Shown here piece by piece: positions 30,056-33,926 of a DNA stretch of 33,926 nt. The stretch's first letter is position 1. Each line of letters starts with the position of its first letter. Position numbers and translations under genes: made by a program. The notes below the pieces were generated by a model. The model was not told the DNA's origin, ran no database searches, and saw nothing but the letters and a program-made list of their open reading frames with translations. This stretch comes from Vibrio ouci (lineage in GTDB: Bacteria; Pseudomonadota; Gammaproteobacteria; Enterobacterales; Vibrionaceae), in assembly GCF_004551525.1 (NCBI RefSeq), contig NZ_SATR01000042.1, positions 1-33,926 of the forward strand, in the 5' to 3' direction.

Positions 30056-30676
30056 TTATTTCACTTTTTCCAACGTACTCGTATCAGTGTGAGCAAAAGG
30101 CTTACCGTAAATATCCAAACTCGTGGTTTGTGAATAGGTCAACGTGTCATCAGAAATACTGATGTTCATAATAAAGTCCGTCGTCTTCGCATTAGCCGTC
30201 ATGTATTCAGACTCAGCAATGCCGCGAGTCGATGCCTTTAGGATCATCGTTTCTCCTGCAGGGCCTTCTGCTGTCACACAGGTTGTTCTCGGTACACAAA
30301 ATGAGTTGTAAACAATCTGATTCTCTTGATCGTAAATCAAGTAACCGCGCTGATCATGGAATTTAGAATCGTCCGCCTTACGGAACACTTCTTGTTTGTA
30401 GTAAAGCGCGACCAGATATTGATCACTCGCATTGGTCGCATCGGCTGCCACTTCAAACGTCATCACTTCATAAAAAGGCGTGACGGCCGGCCCACCTTTA
30501 CCCACTGCTGAGTCCGTTTGCCCCGGAGACATATCCACCCCACCCGTTTCCACCGATTTCCAAGTGCCAACTAACGGAGCAAGAGGACCGAAATCCATAC
30601 CATCGATGGTTGAATGCTCTGCCATTACCGGTGCTGAAATGGCTGCTGTGATACCCAGTGCTAATAGTTTTTTCAT
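30056..30676 (-). CDS. Exported protein resembling heme-binding/nitrobindin-like beta-barrels
   Basis: Function unknown. The 206-residue precursor has a signal peptide (MKKLLALGITAAISAPVMA). The mature part opens with GPLAPLVGTWKSVETGG, the pattern found at the start of nitrobindin/DUF1794-type lipocalin-like barrels, and continues with alternating strands (FYEVMTFEV, YLVALYYKQEVF, HDQRGYLIYD, ENQIVYNSF, ILKASTRGIAE, FIMNISI). The GYLIYD-to-LKASTRG stretch corresponds to the family's GYLR to AHxTGI part. Two cysteines lie in NSFCVPRTTCV. Ribosome-binding site AAGGATTATTACA. A periplasmic small-molecule or haem carrier is possible, but the haem-binding histidine cannot be placed with confidence. 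Confidence 0.65.
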   Translation of the reverse strand: MKKLLALGITAAISAPVMAEHSTIDGMDFGPLAPLVGTWKSVETGGVDMSPGQTDSAVGKGGPAVTPFYEVMTFEVAADATNASDQYLVALYYKQEVFRKADDSKFHDQRGYLIYDQENQIVYNSFCVPRTTCVTAEGPAGETMILKASTRGIAESEYMTANAKTTDFIMNISISDDTLTYSQTTSLDIYGKPFAHTDTSTLEKVK

Positions 30677-30914
30677 TGTAATAATCCTTTTGAGGAATTG
30701 ACTTTGAAAGCACTATAAGGACATGGGGCTATAATTTATTAATCCAGATCATTTTTTAACCTACATTGAGCGTAAGTATGTAAATGAATATGTACCCATT
30801 CACTCAGGCGATTGGTAATAATTATAGATTATTGATTTGTATAAATTTGTCTCTATTAGCTTTGGAAAAAGTATGACAAAATCGGTGCTCTTTCATTCTA
30901 TTCAAGTTGTAACT

Positions 30915-31568
30915 ATGAACTATCAAGCCGCGATATTCGATATGGATGGCCTTTTACTCGATACAGAAAGAGTCTGTATGAGAGTGTTTAAAGAAGCCTG
31001 CCTCACTCAAGAACTGCCTTTCTATGAAGACGTTTATCTGTCTATTATTGGTAGAAACTCAGCAGGCATTGAGAAGATTTTTCGCGACGCCTACGGTGAC
31101 GACCTTGAACGACTGCACAACGAATGGAAAGAGAACTACCAAGCCATCGTCAAACATCAAGCGATCCCGGTAAAAGATGGGGTTATCGACATGCTCTCTT
31201 GGCTCAAAGCGAATAACATTCCGACTGCTGTCGCAACGTCGACACATAAAGACATTGCTGAGAAAAAGCTCCAGTTGGCCAACTTGTCTGGCTATTTCGA
31301 TTCAGTCACTTGCGGTTGCGAAGTCTCAAACGGAAAACCCGATCCAGAGATTTACCTTTTAGCGGCGAAAAGACTCGCGGTTGACCCAAGCAAATGCCTC
31401 GCTTTTGAAGATTCAAATAACGGCGTTATTAGTGCTGTTGGCGCCAACATGATGACCTTCCAAATTCCAGACTTGGTTGAACCTAGTCCTGAAGTGATTC
31501 AACTCGGCCACGCTATTCTTCCTTCTCTTAGCGCAGTGTTAGAGCACCTAAAGCAAACCCGTCGCTGA
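30915..31568 (+). CDS. HAD-superfamily phosphatase (beta-phosphoglucomutase-like)
   Basis: HAD hydrolase, 217 residues from ATG 30915 (MNYQAAIFDMDGLLLDTE). Catalytic aspartates are D9 and D11; motif II threonine is in TAVATSTHKD, motif III lysine near GKPDPEIYLLAA, motif IV is AFEDSNNG. A cap of type C1 is at about 15-85. Members dephosphorylate sugar phosphates or isomerise them; the substrate is not deducible. Upstream in-frame ATGs (30837, 30873) would add residues without homology; 30873 has GGAAAA before it, so a 231-residue form cannot be excluded. Followed by a strong hairpin. Confidence 0.92.
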   Translation: MNYQAAIFDMDGLLLDTERVCMRVFKEACLTQELPFYEDVYLSIIGRNSAGIEKIFRDAYGDDLERLHNEWKENYQAIVKHQAIPVKDGVIDMLSWLKANNIPTAVATSTHKDIAEKKLQLANLSGYFDSVTCGCEVSNGKPDPEIYLLAAKRLAVDPSKCLAFEDSNNGVISAVGANMMTFQIPDLVEPSPEVIQLGHAILPSLSAVLEHLKQTRR

Positions 31569-31575
31569 TCGGATC

Positions 31576-31603
31576 AGAAGCTTGGTCACCCCAAGCTTCT
31601 TTC
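31576..31603 (+). terminator. Terminator of the HAD phosphatase gene
   Basis: AGAAGCTTGG / CCAAGCTTCT, perfect 10-bp stem with a 5-base loop, followed by TTCCCTT. Confidence 0.75.
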
Positions 31604-31790
31604 CCTTACATTAGAACTTACTTATATCCAATCTCCATTTTCAATAACCAAGCGTTCTATACAAAAAATCCTTACCCCCCTTTTAACCGATTATTTTATC
31701 CCAACTGTAATAAGTGTATGTTGAGTTAAGTTTAAGCTTGCTTGTTAAATGCTCAACCTAGCCTGATATCAATCGGAATAAGGAATAACA

Positions 31791-32648
31791 ATGACTAACC
31801 AATACGTACCACCTAAAGTATGGAAAATGGAAGACGAGAATGGCGGCCAGTGGGCAAGTATCAATAGACCAGACTCTGGCGCTCGTCATGAGCAAGCGCT
31901 TCCCGTTGGTGAACACCCTATTCAGTTGCATTCTATGGGTACCCCGAACGGCCAGAAAGTAACCATTATGCTTGAAGAGCTTCTAGCGCTTGGTGTGAAA
32001 GAAGCGGAATATGACGCTTATCTTATCCGCATTGGCGAAGGCGATCAGTTTGGATCAGGTTTTGTAGAAATTAACCCGAACTCTAAGATCCCTGCACTGG
32101 TTGACCAATCAGGTGATGAGCCAATCAATGTGTTTGAGTCTGGTCACATCTTACTTTACCTTGCAGAGAAGTTTGGTCACTTCTTACCACAAGACATGAA
32201 AGCGAAAACCCAAGTCATGAACTGGTTGTTCTGGCTGCAAGGCTCAGCGCCTTACCTTGGCGGTGGTTTCGGTCACTTCTATGCCTACGCACCGGAGAAG
32301 TTTGAGTATCCAATTAACCGTTTTGCAATGGAAGCAAAACGCCAGTTAGATGTACTTGATAAGCAACTTGCTAAAACAACTTATCTTGGTGGTGACGAGT
32401 ACTCGATCGCTGACATCGCGACATGGCCTTGGTATGGCAACTTAGTGCTAGGTAAAGCGTATGACGCGGCGGAGTTCTTAGATACCGACAGCTACACGAA
32501 CGTTAAGCGTTGGGCAGAGCAAATTGAAGCGCGTGAAGCGGTACAACGTGGCCGCATCGTGAACAGAGCGTGGGGAGAAGAATGGGAGCAAGTTCCAGAG
32601 CGCCACAGCGCTGAAGATATTGATAAGGTCCTTAAGCTCAAGCCTTAA
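31791..32648 (+). CDS. yghU: Glutathione-dependent disulfide-bond oxidoreductase
   Basis: Nu-class GST-like enzyme that reduces disulfides with two bound glutathiones. The 285-residue protein matches E. coli YghU along its length: NINRP-like ASINRPDSGARHE, the binding segment SMGTPNGQKVTIMLEELLAL, INPNSKIPALVD, FESGHILLYLAEKFG, the MNWLFWLQGSAPYLGGGFGHFYAYAP stretch and RGRIVNRAWG near the end. Ribosome-binding site AAGGAATAACA. It is followed after 8 bp by a LysR remnant. Confidence 0.95.
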   Translation: MTNQYVPPKVWKMEDENGGQWASINRPDSGARHEQALPVGEHPIQLHSMGTPNGQKVTIMLEELLALGVKEAEYDAYLIRIGEGDQFGSGFVEINPNSKIPALVDQSGDEPINVFESGHILLYLAEKFGHFLPQDMKAKTQVMNWLFWLQGSAPYLGGGFGHFYAYAPEKFEYPINRFAMEAKRQLDVLDKQLAKTTYLGGDEYSIADIATWPWYGNLVLGKAYDAAEFLDTDSYTNVKRWAEQIEAREAVQRGRIVNRAWGEEWEQVPERHSAEDIDKVLKLKP

Positions 32649-32656
32649 TCTGTTTA

Positions 32657-33031
32657 ATGGATGCCGATCACGCACTGGCTAAAACTCCACTTTCTATTGA
32701 GGGTTATCTCTCCTATCAGCATATTGGTATCTTAGATAAAGACTTATCCGAACCCTACTTTGAACAGAATCTGACTCAACAACATGGCTCACGTAAGGTT
32801 GCAGTTTCAGTGGCTGATTTTGGGGCAGCAGCGGTACTTTGTCACAACACAGATTACTTGCTGACATGTTCTAAGATGTGGGCAGAGCAAGCCCTGCAGG
32901 CGCAGAGCTTAGTAAGTAAACCTCTTCCATTCGAGTATGGCAAAGTCGCCTATAGCCTGGTTTGGAATCAGGCAAGCTTAAACGATCCGGCACTGAGTTG
33001 GCTGCATAGTCAGCTGATCAATAGTGATTAG
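32657..33031 (+). pseudogene. C-terminal remnant of a LysR-family regulator
   Basis: 124 codons that correspond only to the last part of a LysR effector domain. DADHALAKTPLSIEGYLSYQHI matches the pattern DHPLA-x-PLTLEDYLxxPHI, and LPFEYGKVAYSLVWNQASLNDPALSWLHSQLI matches the C-terminal LPLP-to-DPALxWLR part of aromatic-pathway LysR proteins (NahR/LinR type). The helix-turn-helix and first half of the effector domain (about 170-180 codons) are missing; the reading frame upstream runs back only to a stop inside yghU. A complete C-terminus with a clean stop suggests 5' deletion that brought the fragment next to yghU. No function expected. Confidence 0.75.
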
Positions 33032-33130
33032 GTATGGCCAGTTGGCAGCGTTACTATTATGTGCAAACTGATAAAACTAAATAGTGGCGATACACTGGCT
33101 ATAACCGACAAAAACCGAGGTTAATTGAAA

Positions 33131-33152
33131 TTTGTCGCCACTTTGTCGCCAC
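33131..33152. repeat. Tandem 11-bp repeat at the integrase 3' end
   Basis: Two exact copies of TTTGTCGCCAC in direct order, touching the integrase stop codon. An inverted partial copy GTGGCGA lies at 33084-33090. Such repeats beside integrase genes can be recombinase arm sites or part of the attachment site. The gap 33032-33130 holds no gene. Confidence 0.5.
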
Positions 33153-33779
33153 TAATTTTCTAGTGGATTCAGATGAACAGCCTGCATGAGATGGTCTGGA
33201 GAAAAGTGAGCATAAGCCATCGTTTGTTCGATTTTTCTATGGCCTAAAATACGCTGCAGTACCAGTATATCACCGCCATTCATCATAAAATGACTGGCGA
33301 ACGTATGCCTCAATATATGGGTTGCTTGCCCAGACGGAACATACTCAGGCAAAGCACGCTTTACACACTCCCAAACAGAATGATAACTCACGTTAAACAC
33401 CGAATACTCACTAACCGCGGCATCCAGTAGCGCACTATACAAAGCCGGAGATATCGGGACTGAGCGGTTCTTCTTCCCTTTTGTTTCCGTAAATAGCAAT
33501 TTGTACTGACTGACCTGAGACCTTTTTAAGCTAAGTGCTTCCCCTATCCGGGCCCCTGTCGCTAAGCATACTTTGCAAGCCACATAAACTTGCTCAGCTG
33601 AAGGGCTGCTATCTTGGCGTATTCGCGCTAGAAATGGATTAATCTGGTCATTGGCTAAAAACGCCAGCTCTCGCTCACTGCTGGCTACCAGTTCAATTCC
33701 CGCTAGAGGATTCGGTAAATCCCACTGGTTGTATTTTATGAGCTTGTTAAACATAGCTCTTAGTGTTCTGAGCTCAGTG
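33152..33779 (-). pseudogene. Phage-type tyrosine integrase, 5' part cut off by an IS
   Basis: Catalytic half of a tyrosine recombinase similar to P2-like phage integrases. The active residues are present: R in CLATGARIGEALSL, H-x-x-R in HILRHTFASHF, H in ILGHRKI and the nucleophile Y in MAYAHFSPDHL, with lysine near ETKGKKNRSVPI. The open frame continues upstream of the first ATG (33754) as TELRTLRA, matching the family's linker before FNKLIKYNQWDLPNPLAG, and stops being homologous at the IS end near 33780. Roughly 120-150 N-terminal residues, including the arm-binding domain, are missing. It may still be translated from 33754 as 200 residues but should not be a working integrase. Confidence 0.8.
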
Positions 33780-33926
33780 GGCTTTGTTTCCTAATTCAAT
33801 GGAACTAAACGTTAACTCTGGGATCTGATCTGGGAAGTCCACTGCCTCGCTCACAACATGCCTAAGCCCAAGTACAAAACGAAAAACTGGCCACAATACA
33901 ATCAATCACTTATCAATAGAGGCTCT
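33780..33926 (+). mobile_element. IS5-family insertion sequence (IS903-like end), left end
   Basis: Begins with GGCTTTGTTTCCTAATT, resembling the IS903-type end GGCTTTGTTGAATAAATC. Its start coincides with the loss of integrase homology. It contains the beginning of a transposase gene and runs off the window, so the right end and target duplication cannot be seen. Confidence 0.7.
33858..33926 (+). CDS. IS5-family transposase, N-terminal 23 codons
   Basis: MPKPKYKTKNWPQYN, then QSLINRGS, at the window edge. This is the characteristic start of Vibrio IS5-family (IS903 group) DDE transposases, in which MPKxxYKTTNWxxYNxALINRGSLTFWID is typical. The rest of the gene, including the DDE residues, is outside. 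Confidence 0.82.
   Translation, partial: MPKPKYKTKNWPQYNQSLINRGS

Noticed and set aside
1..33926. CRISPR array, rRNA, tRNA or integron attC cassettes
   Set aside because: No regularly spaced repeats, no cloverleaf or rRNA core sequences seen; the integrase lacks the integron-specific extra helix and looks phage-type. The TTTGTCGCCAC repeats do not form attC-like arrays.

Overview
The window looks like a Vibrio (Gammaproteobacteria) chromosome segment. Protein sequences resemble Vibrio/enterobacterial GuaC, CurA, KatG, YqfB, YghU and a Vibrio-type porin. Genes are dense, and most transcription units end in clear rho-independent hairpins. From memory, guaC and an RhlE-like helicase lie on the small chromosome of V. 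cholerae, so a second-chromosome origin is plausible but unproven. No tRNA, rRNA or CRISPR array was seen.

Layout. 1-967: 5' part of guaC (minus) with an unusual leader. 1.4-5.7 kb: chemotaxis receptor, porin and an Lrp-type regulator (all minus), then a divergent LysE-type exporter. 5.7-10.1 kb: siderophore-interacting reductase behind a Fur-like box, a LysR regulator, a DUF1254/DUF1214 exported protein, and a second LysR-like regulator. 10.3-14.7 kb: small membrane protein, RluA-family pseudouridine synthase with a long N-terminal extension, and a TPR-GAF-GGDEF cyclase whose start lies inside a perfect palindrome. 14.9-16.9 kb: a 661-residue exported protein of unknown function with a module repeated three times. 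17-19.2 kb: OsmC-like protein, small anchored protein and DEAD-box helicase. 19.4-21.7 kb: an ammonium-transporter/HAMP-like protein overlapped by four bases by a histidine kinase; together they look like one Amt-sensor kinase split in two. 21.8-24 kb: yqfB and a membrane-bound GGDEF protein.

24-29 kb is a redox and electrophile-stress block: a NemR-like TetR regulator, curA and a glutathione S-transferase, with two matching 15-bp operators, then katG behind an almost complete OxyR site. 29-32.6 kb: a 3-hydroxyisobutyrate-dehydrogenase-type enzyme, an exported beta-barrel candidate, a HAD phosphatase and yghU.

32.6 kb to the end is a decayed edge: a LysR C-terminal remnant, tandem 11-bp repeats touching the 3' end of a phage-type tyrosine integrase, and an IS5-family element (IS903-like end) that cuts off the integrase's 5' part and runs off the window.

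The most unusual features are the split Amt/kinase pair, the triple-module exported protein, the guaC leader with two hairpins carrying the same loop, the palindrome covering promoter, ribosome-binding site and start of the TPR-GAF-GGDEF gene, and a 19-codon small ORF with a strong ribosome-binding site after katG.
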